Source: Theodoxus fluviatilis
Lineage: Eukaryota; Mollusca; Gastropoda; Cycloneritida; Neritidae
NCBI GenBank assembly: GCA_034096865.1
Contig: JAWQFJ010012455.1
Span: 75,001 to 87,500, forward strand
DNA length: 12,500 nucleotides
Direction of reading: 5' to 3'
Shown here: in pieces, positions 1-8,064 of the stretch
Layout of the letters: each line of letters begins with the position of its first letter
Numbering within the stretch: the stretch's first letter is position 1
The notes under the pieces: generated by a model
What the model was told of the DNA's origin: nothing
Databases searched by the model: none
What the model saw: the letters and a program-made list of their open reading frames with translations, nothing else
Translations under genes and position numbers: made by a program

Positions 1-60
1 TCTCTTCTTCCTTCCTTCCTCACTTATTTCTTTCCTTCCTTCCCTCATTCCAAACGTCTG
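1..60. repeat. Pyrimidine-rich low-complexity tract
   Basis: The strand is almost pure C/T, with repeated CCTT and TTCC tetramers and few purines. It looks like the decayed edge of a (CCTT)n microsatellite that begins left of the window. No coding or regulatory role is visible. Confidence 0.75.
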
Positions 61-892
61 GCTCCCTCCTTTCGTCCGTGAGTGTGTCTGTTCGCCATGG
101 CAAACACACAACTTGTCTGTGGGATCCACCTTTCCACAGAGAGAGAGAAAGAGACTGGCAAAAGGAGGAAAAAACGTTTCTCGCCACAGCTACCGTGGGT
201 ATTGCTTTCTGGATGGAAGCAGGCTACGAGAAGACAGAGGCCTATTTTTGAAGCCCAACTCCGGCAGAGGTACTCTCTCCCTCTCTCCTCTCTCTCCCAC
301 TCTCCCTCTCTGTTCTCTGGGAGATGCGTACGTACTCTGGCTGGAGGAGTAGTTGGCACCGCGTGTTCCAGTGAGCTGCAGAGAGCTCCTCCCCGCTGCT
401 GGCTCTTGTAATGCCAGATGGTAAAAGTCAGCCTCATCAGCTCATCTGCATGCTCCCGTGCTCTTCCTCCCCCCGCCCCCCCACTTCCTCCCCCTCTCCT
501 CTCCCCCCTCCCCCTTCCCCTCTGTGTTCTCCACGTGGCTGGCTGATCTACCTTTCCACACTCCGAGCCATTAGCTGTTGGTTGGAAGCGGAAGACAGAA
601 GGATTGGATGAGGGGCAGGGAGGGAGAGAAAGAGAGGAAAGGGAGAAGGGGGAGAGAGAGGAGAGCTGTCTACTAACTGATTCAGCCTTTGAAGTATGGG
701 TTGGTGTGTTTGGAAAGGAGGAAGTGACACACATGTCTGGGGGATGCGCTGTGAGAGAATGAGCGCCTAGAGGAAAACCGGTTTCGTCAATAATACATGA
801 TGCAGTCAGTGAAGAGGAATGCAAGCAGCACTGATCAGTGGAGTAGACTTGATCATTGCAGTCGACATGCACGCAGTGAACTTGGTCCTCGT
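61..892. other. Gene-free stretch with CT- and GA-rich tracts
   Basis: I see no convincing gene here. Short open frames exist on both strands, but they are dominated by low-complexity Ser/Pro/Leu or Arg/Glu runs. Three biased tracts stand out: C/T-rich at about 262-319, C/T-rich at about 462-530, and G/A-rich at about 609-665. The last two have opposite strand polarity around a short mixed spacer, so they could pair loosely as a degenerate inverted repeat or form triplex DNA. That is inference. The rest has no recognisable element. Confidence 0.6.
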
Positions 893-2225
893 CATGTACG
901 ACACAAACATCTGCTTTGGGAGTACTGAATAACACGACACACACGACACACATACCTGTACTGAGAGTACTGAATAACACGACACACATACCTGTACTGG
1001 GAGTACTAAATAACACGACACACATACCTGTACTGGGAGTACTGAATAACACGACACACATACCTGTACTGGGAGTACTGAATAACACGACACACATACC
1101 TGTACTGGGAGTACTGAATAACACGACACACACGACACACATACCTGTACTGAGAGTACTGAATAACACGACACACATACCTGTACTGAGAGTACTGAAT
1201 AACACGACACACATACCTGTACTGAGAGTACTGAATAACACGACACACATACCTGTACTGGGAGTACTAAATAACACGACACACATACCTGTACTGGGAG
1301 TACTGAATAACACGACACACATACCTGTACTGGGAGTACTAAATAACACGACACACATACCTGTACTGGGAGTACTGAATAACACGACACACACGACACA
1401 CATACCTGTACTGAGAGTACTGAATAACACGACACACATACCTGTACTGAGAGTACTGAATAACACGACACACATACCTGTACTGAGAGTACTGAATAAC
1501 ACGACACACATACCTGTACTGGGAGTACTAAATAACACGACACACATACCTGTACTGGGAGTACTGAATAACACGACACACATACCTGTACTGGGAGTAC
1601 TGAATAACACGACACACATACCTGTACTGGGAGTACTGAATAACACGACACACATACCTGTACTGAGAGTACTGAATAACACGACACACATACCTGTACT
1701 GGGAGTACTGAATAACACGACACACATACCTGTACTGGGAGTACTGAATAACACGACACACACGACACACATACCTGTACTGAGAGTACTGAATAACACG
1801 ACACACATACCTGTACTGGGAGTACTGAATAACACGACACACATACCTGTACTGGGAGTACTGAATAACACGACACACATACCTGTACTGGGAGTACGAA
1901 TAACACGACACACATACCTGTACTGGGAGTACTGAATAACACGACACACATACCTGTACTGGGAGTACTGAATAACACGACACACATACCTGTACTGGGA
2001 GTACTGAATAACACGACACACATACCTGTACTGGAAGTACTGAATAACACGACACACATACCTGTACTGGGAGTACTGAATAACACGACACACATACCTG
2101 TACTGGGAGTACTGAATAACACGACACACATACCTGTACTGGAAGTACTGAATAACACGACACACATACCTGTACTGGAAGTACTGAATAACACGACACA
2201 CATACCTGTACTGGAAGAACTGAAT
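893..2225. repeat. 36-bp minisatellite, homogeneous core
   Basis: Tandem units of 36 bp, about 36 copies, share a segment GGGAGTACTGAATAACACG followed by a CACACATACCTGTACT segment. Most units are identical except for G/A variants in the spacer between GTACT and AGTAC (ggg, gag, gga) and a TGAATAA/TAAATAA variant. Four units carry a 9-bp duplication (CACGACACA) and are 45 bp long; their ATACCTGTAC segments start at 952, 1141, 1402 and 1771. One unit near 1897 has a 1-bp deletion. Because 36 and 45 are multiples of three, long frames stay open on both strands (up to 718 codons on the minus strand). These read as 12-residue repeats and lack any non-repeat domain, so I regard them as by-products. 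A diverged unit at about 893-917 marks the left edge. Confidence 0.95.
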
Positions 2226-3205
2226 AACACGACACTCTGCACTGAGTACTCAGTAGTACGATACATAGATCTTTACTGGGAGTACTCAGTATTATGATAC
2301 ACAGATCTCTACTGGGAGTACTCAATAGTACAATACATATAGCTCTGCACTGGGAATATTCATTGTACGACACACAAGACCTGCACTAGGAGTACTCAGT
2401 AGTACAAGACATAGATTTGTACTGGAGTACTCAGTAATACGACACATACATCTGCACTGGGAGTACTCAGTAGTACAAGACATATATTTGCACTGGAGTA
2501 CTCAGTAGCACAAGACATATATTTGTACTGGGAGTACTCAGTAGTACGATACATACATCTGTACTGGGAGTACTCAATAGTATACTTCATACATCTGCAC
2601 TGGGAGGACTCAGTAGTACAAGACATATATTTGCACTGGAGTACTCAGTAGCACAAGACATATATTTGTACTGGGAGTACTCAGTAGTACGATACATACA
2701 TCTGTACTGGGAGTACTCAATAGTATACTTCATACATCTGCACTGGGAGGACTCAGTAGTACAAGACATATATTTGTACTGGGAGTACTCAGTAGTACGA
2801 TACATACATCTGTACTGGGAGTACTCAATAGTATACTTCATACATCTGCACTGGGAGGACTCAGTAGTACAAGACATAGATTTGTACTGGGATTACTCAG
2901 TAGTACGATACATACATCTCCACTGGGAGTACTCAGTAGTACGATACATACATCTGCACTGGGAGTACTCAGTAGTACGATACATACATCTCCACTGGGA
3001 GTACTCAGTAGTACGATACATACATATATTTGTACTGGGAGTACTCAGTAGTACAAGACACTGATTTGTACTGGGCGTACTCAGTAGTACAATACAAAGA
3101 CCTGCACTGGGAGTACTCACTATTACAACACATATATTTGTACTGGGAGTACTCAGTAGTACAATACAAAGACCTGCACTGGAAGTACTCAATAGCACGT
3201 ACTCG
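2226..3205. repeat. 36-bp minisatellite, diverged right half
   Basis: The same 36-bp periodicity continues with a different and more variable unit: GGGAGTACTCAGTAGTACGA followed by a TACATACATCTGTACT-like segment. It aligns base for base with the core unit, sharing the GGGAGTACT and CTGTACT ends, so it is an older or separately evolving branch of one array of about 64 units in total. Internal higher-order structure exists: a variant containing CAATAGTATACTTC recurs with starts near 2571, 2714 and 2822, spaced 143 and 108 bp. Units near the right end decay into unique DNA at about 3205. Confidence 0.92.
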
Positions 3206-4170
3206 ATCGCTACTCACAGTTACGTTACGCCCAAAGGAGTTGTCAATACTGTGTCGGGTTGGGACAATTTTGTTTTTGAAACTACATGTATATTATGTTA
3301 TGTTGCAAAACATACCCACAATTAATCGAGGGTACTTGCTTCCTTTGACTTTCTTCTGTACAACATTCTATATTTTGTTTTCACGCTTTCCTAACTCTGC
3401 TGTTTTGATATGTTACTGCGAAATCAAATCGTGGTGTAACTGACTACCAGATCTGGCCGTTACACCCATTACAGTATAGTACATCCAAAAATGAGAATGG
3501 AGAATAAAGAGGAATCCTTCGGTTTCTTTTGAAAGGAGACATTTCTATGGTAGGCACAGTGCGTCTCTATTTCTCTCCATTCTTTGTCTTTCCTCCCCTT
3601 CTCCTCTCCGTTGTCATGAACATGACACACGTATTTCACATTCCCACTTTGTTGTCCTCGATCATCGATACGACACTATAGCAACATTTGCTGTTTTGAG
3701 CAAATGACTCACGCCATTCTACCCACCCAGCCATCCTATCCCACACACACAGCCTACACACCCACACACCCCACACTCCATCCCCCCACCCCTGTCTGAA
3801 ATGTATTACCTACTTACATAGACCCATCAGCACCCCTTTCATCGTGCCCATGATTGAGCAGTCTGACTTATCCACCCTCTCTTGAAGCGTTCATTTCAAT
3901 CTACACGTAATTGGCGGTACAAAAGCCGACAACTTCATCGGCCTGGATACACGTGCGAGAGGAAGACAGGAGAAAAGCCTTTATGGACAGAAACAGGCAC
4001 ACAGCTCTAGAACAGCTCAGTCTTCGAGGAGTCCACGCATTCCTGCCACGCGTTCTGTGGTGCCAGGCCGGGCATGGGTATCAGCCTGTCGTGTCACGGG
4101 TTGTGTGGAGGTCACTGGGAAACACCACTCTCACCTCCCTGGAACTCGGTACATCGCTCTGAAACTCTGG
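3206..4170. other. Gene-free, mostly unique sequence
   Basis: No gene can be supported. The stretch holds AT-rich unique DNA, a nested palindrome at 3433-3466 (listed separately), and a C/A-rich patch at about 3739-3793 made of CCCACACA-type words. A short plus-strand open frame near 3911-4162 has no recognisable domain, no clear start context and runs into the following low-complexity DNA, so it is not called. Confidence 0.55.
3433..3466. repeat. Nested imperfect palindrome
   Basis: Outer arms GGTGTAAC (3433-3440) and GTTACACC (3459-3466) are perfect reverse complements. They enclose a perfect 10-bp palindrome CCAGATCTGG (3447-3456), with 6 and 2 unpaired bases on either side. The arrangement could form a cruciform, be a protein dimer site, or be a remnant of transposon ends. 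No direct evidence separates these. Confidence 0.6.
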
Positions 4171-4175
4171 GAGAT

Positions 4176-4198
4176 GGGGTGGGGGGGGGGGTTGGAGG

Positions 4199-4230
<32 letters not shown>

Positions 4231-4231
4231 A
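4176..4231. repeat. G-run followed by (GA)n microsatellite
   Basis: A run of 11 G (4181-4191) preceded by GGGGT leads into GGAGGGAGGG and then an uninterrupted (GA)n of about 15 repeats (4202-4231). The purine strand is continuous for about 50 bases, which permits G-quadruplex or triplex formation in principle. Confidence 0.9.
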
Positions 4232-4250
4232 CACGTACACGTATGCGAAC

Positions 4251-4274
4251 ACACACACACACAGCCAGCTCACC

Positions 4275-4321
<47 letters not shown>

Positions 4322-4372
4322 CAGACGAGCAGACAGATCGATGGACAGACAGACAGACACACACACACACAC

Positions 4373-4419
<47 letters not shown>

Positions 4420-4620
4420 GACAGACACACAGACAGACACACAGACAGACACACAGACAGACACACACACAGACACACAGACAGACAGACACACATACAC
4501 ACAGACAGACACACATACAGACACACCGACAGAAACACAGACAGACACACACACAGACACACAGACAGACAGACAGCCGTACACAGAGATAGTCACAACC
4601 AGTCACACGGAAGAGACACA
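4251..4620. repeat. Compound (CA)n / (CAGA)n microsatellite
   Basis: The block begins with a short (CA)n, then (CAGA)n at about 4274-4319, interrupted CAGA copies, a long (CA)n at about 4357-4410, a short (AT)n (4411-4418), and then mixed CAGA/CACA words to about 4580. Open frames here encode only Thr/His/Asp/Arg or Cys/Val/Ser low-complexity peptides and are not genes. Confidence 0.93.
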
Positions 4621-4628
4621 GACACAAA

Positions 4629-4868
4629 GAAACACGGACAGTTACACACATATACACACATGCACACAGACACACAGAAACACGGACAGTTACACACATA
4701 TACACACATGCACACAGACACACAGAAACACGGACAGTTACACACATATACACACATGCACACAGACACACAGAAACACGGACAGTTATACACATATACA
4801 CACATGCACACAGACACACAGAAACACGGACAGTTACACACATAATTATACACACATGCACACAACAA
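4629..4868. repeat. 48-bp tandem repeat, five copies
   Basis: Units start with GAAACACGGACAG at 4629, 4677, 4725, 4773 and 4821, exactly 48 bp apart. Each continues with TTACACACATATACACAC and ATGCACACAGACACACA. The fourth has one substitution (TTATAC), and the fifth has a small AT insertion and decays near 4868. The array grew out of the adjoining CA/CAGA microsatellite, since its unit is built from the same words. Frames stay open because 48 is a multiple of three. Confidence 0.95.
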
Positions 4869-5349
4869 AAACAGCTAGACACACAGACACAGACTGAGGA
4901 AGACAAACAGCGAGATATAAAAGTGTACACTAAATTGTCACTAAGACACAAATACTTGTAGACACACAGCTAGAAAGAGAGAATAAAACGGCTCTAAACG
5001 CAGGCCCTCTGAGAGCCCAGCTTGTGAAGAAAAGGGCAAAGGGCAACAGGAAGAAAAGATGGTGTAGATACCACTTCATCTGTAAGACGTGCCATCCAAA
5101 CAAAGTTTGCGGACAATGCGGGTCCTCTGATAGGCTGCTTCCAGCGTCACAAGATGTCTAGACAAGATTGGGCCGGTAGACACTCTGCAGAGTCAGTGTT
5201 TCACAATTCATCAAGAGCACTACACCGTTGATGATCACAAAATGCACTTTTAGATACTCATATACTTAAACAGAATTACTGTCGTGTGAAAAATAGCAGT
5301 CAAGAATTCAGACTGACGTAGCTACAAACGTTGCAAGGTCATCTCTATA
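4869..5349. other. Gene-free unique sequence
   Basis: I see no gene, RNA gene or repeat family here. The base composition is mixed and all frames are interrupted. It separates the 48-bp array from the next CA-rich block. Confidence 0.5.
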
Positions 5350-5616
5350 AGACACACACGCACACACACACACACACTCATACGCACATACACAAGCACA
5401 CACACTACACACATACACACACAAGCTCACACACACAAGCACACACACATACACACACACTCACACGCACACATACTCATATACACACACAAGCACACAC
5501 ACTACACACATACACACGCACACACAATCACACACAAGCACACACGCATACACACACAAGCACACACACAAGCACACACACAAGCACACCCACACGCGCG
5601 CGCGCGCGCGCGCGCC

Positions 5617-5648
<32 letters not shown>

Positions 5649-5702
5649 TACAAACACCACTTACACTCGCGCGCACACACACACACGCGCGCGCGCGCGC
5701 GA
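5350..5702. repeat. (CA)n / (CG)n / poly-C low-complexity block
   Basis: CA-rich DNA is interspersed with AAGCACACA and CATACACA words; a segment beginning AAGCACACACACTACACACA occurs at 5394 and again at 5491, implying a 97-bp duplication. It is followed by an alternating CG tract (about 5596-5614), a run of about 18 C (5615-5632), more CA, and a second CG tract (about 5685-5701). Alternating purine-pyrimidine CG/CA DNA is a classic Z-DNA-forming sequence, and the C run can form an i-motif or a G4 on the other strand. Confidence 0.93.
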
Positions 5703-6286
5703 AATACTCATGAAATGTCAGAATTCTCGCAATGTGGCAGCAAATCCATGATAACGGCACACCACGGCTTAAGAAAAAAAAAGTGGAGCCAAGAGGTTTC
5801 TTCGAATAGTTCTGGCTAATGGTTTCCTTTCTGGCCAACTGCCGCACTTCTCAACAGTCGTGGAAAACTGTCGGAGCTCCGCACCTCCTCCCTTCCCCTC
5901 GTTACCCCCCGGACAGCCTGAGGGAGTGAGGCGATTGCACTGCCTGATAGCCTGTGGCCCACCTGATAACCCCCCTCCACTCTGGTGAAGACGAGCTTGA
6001 ATCTCCACTGGCACCCAACACTGAGACTTCACTAGCACACCTTCCTCCTGAAGCCTATCATAAATAAATGCTCCAATTAGCTTCAAGAATTATATTTGCT
6101 GCGGAATACTGCCTGCTAATATCTTTGCAATCCGTTTTGAAGATGTGTAAAGTTGAGGACTGGTCTTCCTTTAGATTTAAGCTCCTGGGTATGAGTTACG
6201 GTGTGAAATCTTCCGTACGGCGCTAAAAGTTCTCTTTTTGCTTTCCTCCCTGGGTTACGGAGGCTGCAGAGAGCTGAAGAAGCTAG
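5703..6286. other. No gene called; possible 3' flank of minus-strand exons
   Basis: No gene can be firmly supported. A minus-strand open frame (about 5769-6086) starts with a mixed-composition segment, but it has no recognised domain and becomes Gly/Pro-rich. If the minus-strand exon at 6287-6454 is real, this stretch would include its 3' untranslated region. No canonical AATAAA was seen on that strand, only an AATATA variant (complement of TATATT near 6090). Confidence 0.4.
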
Positions 6287-6454
6287 CTAATCCTCTGGCC
6301 ATCTGCTGGTGGCATAGTCGCCATTTTTAAGGCTTTGCGCGGACGTGAGAGAGAGCACCTCCCGGGTGTGGGTGATAAGATTGTCAGATGACAAGGGTTC
6401 ACGATGGCTTTCCAAGACGAACGTGTGCAGGTCTTCTCGGTGATTAGGCGACAC
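6287..6454 (-). CDS. Candidate terminal coding exon, unknown product
   Basis: On the minus strand a 55-codon open frame runs from 6454 to a TAG stop at 6287-6289. It is preceded directly by a good 3' splice site: TCTGTTTTCACCAG ending at 6455, with a branch-point-like TGCTAAT at 6483-6489, about 30 nt upstream. The frame gives a balanced, globular-looking peptide with segments such as NHREDLHTFVLESHREP and ending YATSRWPED. It begins at the splice site rather than at a Met, because an in-frame TAG lies 16 nt further upstream, as expected for intron sequence. A second frame of the same segment is also open and ends MPPADGQRIS, so the true frame depends on the preceding exon. I recognise no family. 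The splice signals are seen directly; coding status is inference. Confidence 0.4.
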   Translation of the reverse strand: MSPNHREDLHTFVLESHREPLSSDNLITHTREVLSLTSAQSLKNGDYATSRWPED

Positions 6455-6512
6455 CTGGTGAAAACAGACCTAGTGCACCCCAATTAGCACACTCATGGCT
6501 TTTTCTTTCCAG

Positions 6513-6592
6513 CCCTTATCAAAATCCAAAGCAGCCACTCGTTTTCTGAGCTTTTTGCAACTCACCAAGAAACAGCCACTGCTGAAGATGAG
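6513..6592 (+). other. Competing candidate internal exon (plus strand)
   Basis: An 80-nt segment is bounded by a strong plus-strand 3' splice site (CTTTTTCTTTCCAG ending at 6512) and a good 5' splice site (GAG then GTAAGC at 6593). Two of three frames are open; one reads LIKIQSSHSFSELFATHQE and ends with an acidic ATAEDE. No neighbouring plus-strand exon joins to it convincingly, and the opposite strand has its own splice-like signals across the same bases. It could be a real exon, a cryptic exon, or chance. Confidence 0.25.
6566..6581 (-). other. Possible 16-nt microexon (minus strand)
   Basis: On the minus strand, CCTCATCTTCAG (acceptor, ending at 6582) is followed by 16 nt and then GTGAGT (donor, 6565-6560). 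The length is 3n+1, which is exactly what would connect the phase at the end of the candidate exon at 7106-7304 with the preferred frame of the exon at 6287-6454, with no stop created. A second AG three bases inside gives a 13-nt alternative that also keeps frame. So short a match could be coincidence. Confidence 0.15.
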
Positions 6593-7070
6593 GTAAGCAG
6601 CCGGCTGCCTTTTCTAAACCAAAATTGTACCGAAAGGTAAAACCATTATAACCTCGAACTAACTAAATTGGTTATGTGTTCACTACATCATTCAACAGAA
6701 ACTTTTGACAAAATGATTCGTCTTGACAAGCCCTTTAAATTGATATGGTTCTAGTGTAAAATGCCGATTCCTCCAGCAAATACATTAGTGGCGGTTGCGT
6801 TAAATGGGCAGAAGAATCCGGTCACGCGTGGGAAAAAAAAGTCGACACATCATCAAGTCCTACAAAAAATAGAACCATAAACAAAACAGAAAAGCAGTCG
6901 ACACTTAGTGTGCAGCCTCCTCGTGTTCTTCATCTCGAAAAATCGGGCGGACGGCCTGACAAGCCAGAAATGGCGCCAGTGGAACTAGACCAGTTCTTGA
7001 CCCAGATCATCTGAAGGGAAAACTTTTGCGGTGCAAGAGGAGCCGTGCTGACATCTCAAAGCCTCAGCTC
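6593..7070. other. Non-coding stretch between candidate exons
   Basis: AT-rich, all frames broken frequently. It would be intron if the minus-strand exon model is right. A minus-strand acceptor-like site (TCTATTTTTTGTAG, ending near 6862) has no matching donor close by. Nothing else is recognisable. Confidence 0.4.
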
Positions 7071-7088
7071 AGAGAGAGAGAGAGAGAG
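7071..7088. repeat. (GA)n microsatellite
   Basis: Nine uninterrupted AG dinucleotides. On the minus strand this is a (CT)n tract lying just downstream of the candidate exon donor at 7105. Confidence 0.9.
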
Positions 7089-7105
7089 CACGCAGGAAGC
7101 CTCAC

Positions 7106-7304
7106 CAGACATCGGCTCTGCTTGCAGCATTGGCAGCCACGGCAGCAGACGGTTTCTTCCTGACCATCTTCGACAGCAGGCGGGCAAAAAAGTCCGGCTG
7201 CAAGTCCACACCTGCTAAAATAATATCTCCACGCATGTAAACACCGGCAATGCGTCCTCCTTCTTTCCCTCCTGCACTATCTGCAGCTCCTGCAACTCGA
7301 CCCC
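7106..7304 (-). CDS. Candidate coding exon with Sm-like motif, product unknown
   Basis: A minus-strand frame is open from the poly-C tract near 7339 down to a TGA at 7102-7104. The last ~50 codons look like real protein: GVYMRGDIILAGVDL, then QPDFFARLLSKMVRKK, then an Ala-rich tail ending ASRADVW. Codons are rich in G-first triplets (GGT, GTT, GGA, GAT, GCA, GTG, GAC), a coding-like pattern. YMRGDIIL resembles the Sm2 motif of Sm/LSm RNA-binding proteins (for example YxRGDN followed by hydrophobics) but is one residue short, so this is weak. GTGAGG at 7105-7100 is a plausible donor lying inside the last codon and stop, so the segment may be an internal exon ending in phase 2. The 5' boundary is uncertain; TTCTAG ending at 7305 or TTGCAG ending at 7290 are acceptor candidates behind a pyrimidine tract. 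The opposite strand also has an open stretch here. Confidence 0.4.
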
Positions 7305-7319
7305 CTAGAAGAGCACGTC

Positions 7320-7373
7320 TTGAAACGGGGGAGCGGGAGGGGGGGGGGGGGGGGGGGGGGGAGGGGAGGCGGG
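7320..7373. repeat. Poly-G tract
   Basis: A run of 23 consecutive G (7339-7361) is embedded in GGGGGAGCGGGA on the left and GGGGAGGCGGG on the right. It is a strong G-quadruplex-forming sequence on the plus strand and a poly-C pyrimidine tract on the minus strand, just upstream of the candidate exon. Homopolymer length is likely to be unreliable in assemblies. Confidence 0.9.
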
Positions 7374-7544
7374 ATAGAGAGACAAGAAAATGTGTGGAAG
7401 GGAAGGGGTGTTAGGGTGGGTAGGGTAGTCTGAGTTCCAAGTGATCATCGATGATGTTCGACAGTGAGAAAGTTAAAAATTTAAAGATGCAGAGTAGTTA
7501 AGTGAACATTTCTAGGTGCTGGATAAAACATTAGATGGAGAAAA
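7374..7544. other. Short gene-free spacer
   Basis: Purine-rich sequence between the poly-G tract and the 57-bp repeat. Nothing recognisable. Confidence 0.4.
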
Positions 7545-7835
7545 GGAGGGGGAAAATGGGATACTTCTGTATGATGGTGGGACATAGAGAAAAAAGAAAA
7601 ATGAGGGAAAAGATGTAATACTTGTGTGTGATGATGAGACGCAGAGAAAAGATGAAAATGAGGGGAAATATGTAATACTTGTGTGTGATGGTGCGACATA
7701 GAGAAACCAAGAAAACGAGGACAAACGTGTGATGTGTGTGATGATGAGACGAGGAAAAAAGAAGAAAACGAGGGAAAAGATGTAATACTCGTATATGTGA
7801 TGGTGGGACGTAGAGAAAGGAAAGCTGATTTTAAT
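7545..7835. repeat. Degenerate 57-bp tandem repeat, about five copies
   Basis: Units share TGATGRTGRGAC, then a CRGAGAAA-type word, then AAACGAGG or AATGAGGG, then GATGTAATACT. Aligned TGATG words start at 7572 and 7629 and ATACTT words at 7618 and 7675, giving a 57-bp spacing; later copies differ by small indels (about 53 and 59 bp). A minus-strand frame stays open for 147 codons with 19-residue repeats rich in Ser/His/Phe. I treat it as a by-product of a period divisible by three. Confidence 0.8.
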
Positions 7836-8064
7836 GAAATTGAAACCGTGCTTGACTTGAGATGATGACAGAAACATGGAGGGGAAACAAAAACTCGGGT
7901 TGAAGATATATCGCACAATTGCATGTTTTAGGCTGGAAATGAGGTTCTGACAAAGCTGCGTCGGGCTAAATGGGGATCAAGACAAAGGAAACCGTTTTAG
8001 TGGAACTGACGGTTCTACTTGATGAGAGATAGAGAGACAAAGGGCACTTTAGGCAACATAGACT
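7836..8064. other. Gene-free spacer
   Basis: Mixed unique sequence with purine-rich patches. No open frame or element is recognisable. Confidence 0.4.

Noticed and set aside
82..411. 109-codon plus-strand frame
   Set aside because: Low-complexity Ser/Leu/Pro segment over CT-rich DNA without a recognisable domain.
45..2201. 718-codon minus-strand open frame of 12-residue repeats
   Set aside because: It arises because the 36- and 45-bp units are multiples of three; other frames on both strands are equally open, there is no non-repeat domain, and the tail outside the array is low complexity.
893..3205. CRISPR-like regular repeats
   Set aside because: The units are head-to-tail with no unique spacers, and the window has eukaryotic retroelements and no cas genes.
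3911..4162. 83-codon plus-strand frame before the G-run
   Set aside because: No ATG at its start, no domain, and it ends in low-complexity DNA.
4057..4951. Long frames on both strands over the CA/CAGA block
   Set aside because: They encode only Thr/His/Arg or Cys/Val/Ser microsatellite peptides.
5769..6086. 105-codon minus-strand frame beginning MKLIGAFIYDRLQ
   Set aside because: The first part has mixed composition, but no domain is recognised, later residues are Gly/Pro/Arg-rich and no supporting splice or promoter signals were found.
7117..7238. Plus-strand open stretch (LAATAADGFFLTIFDSRRAK) opposite the minus-strand candidate exon
   Set aside because: It has an acceptor-like GCTTGCAG, but codon pattern and peptide character favour the minus strand; it remains a less likely alternative.
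7481..7924. 147-codon minus-strand frame with 19-residue Ser/His/Phe repeats
   Set aside because: It follows the 57-bp tandem repeat; indels in later copies and lack of conserved residues beyond the repeat speak against a protein.
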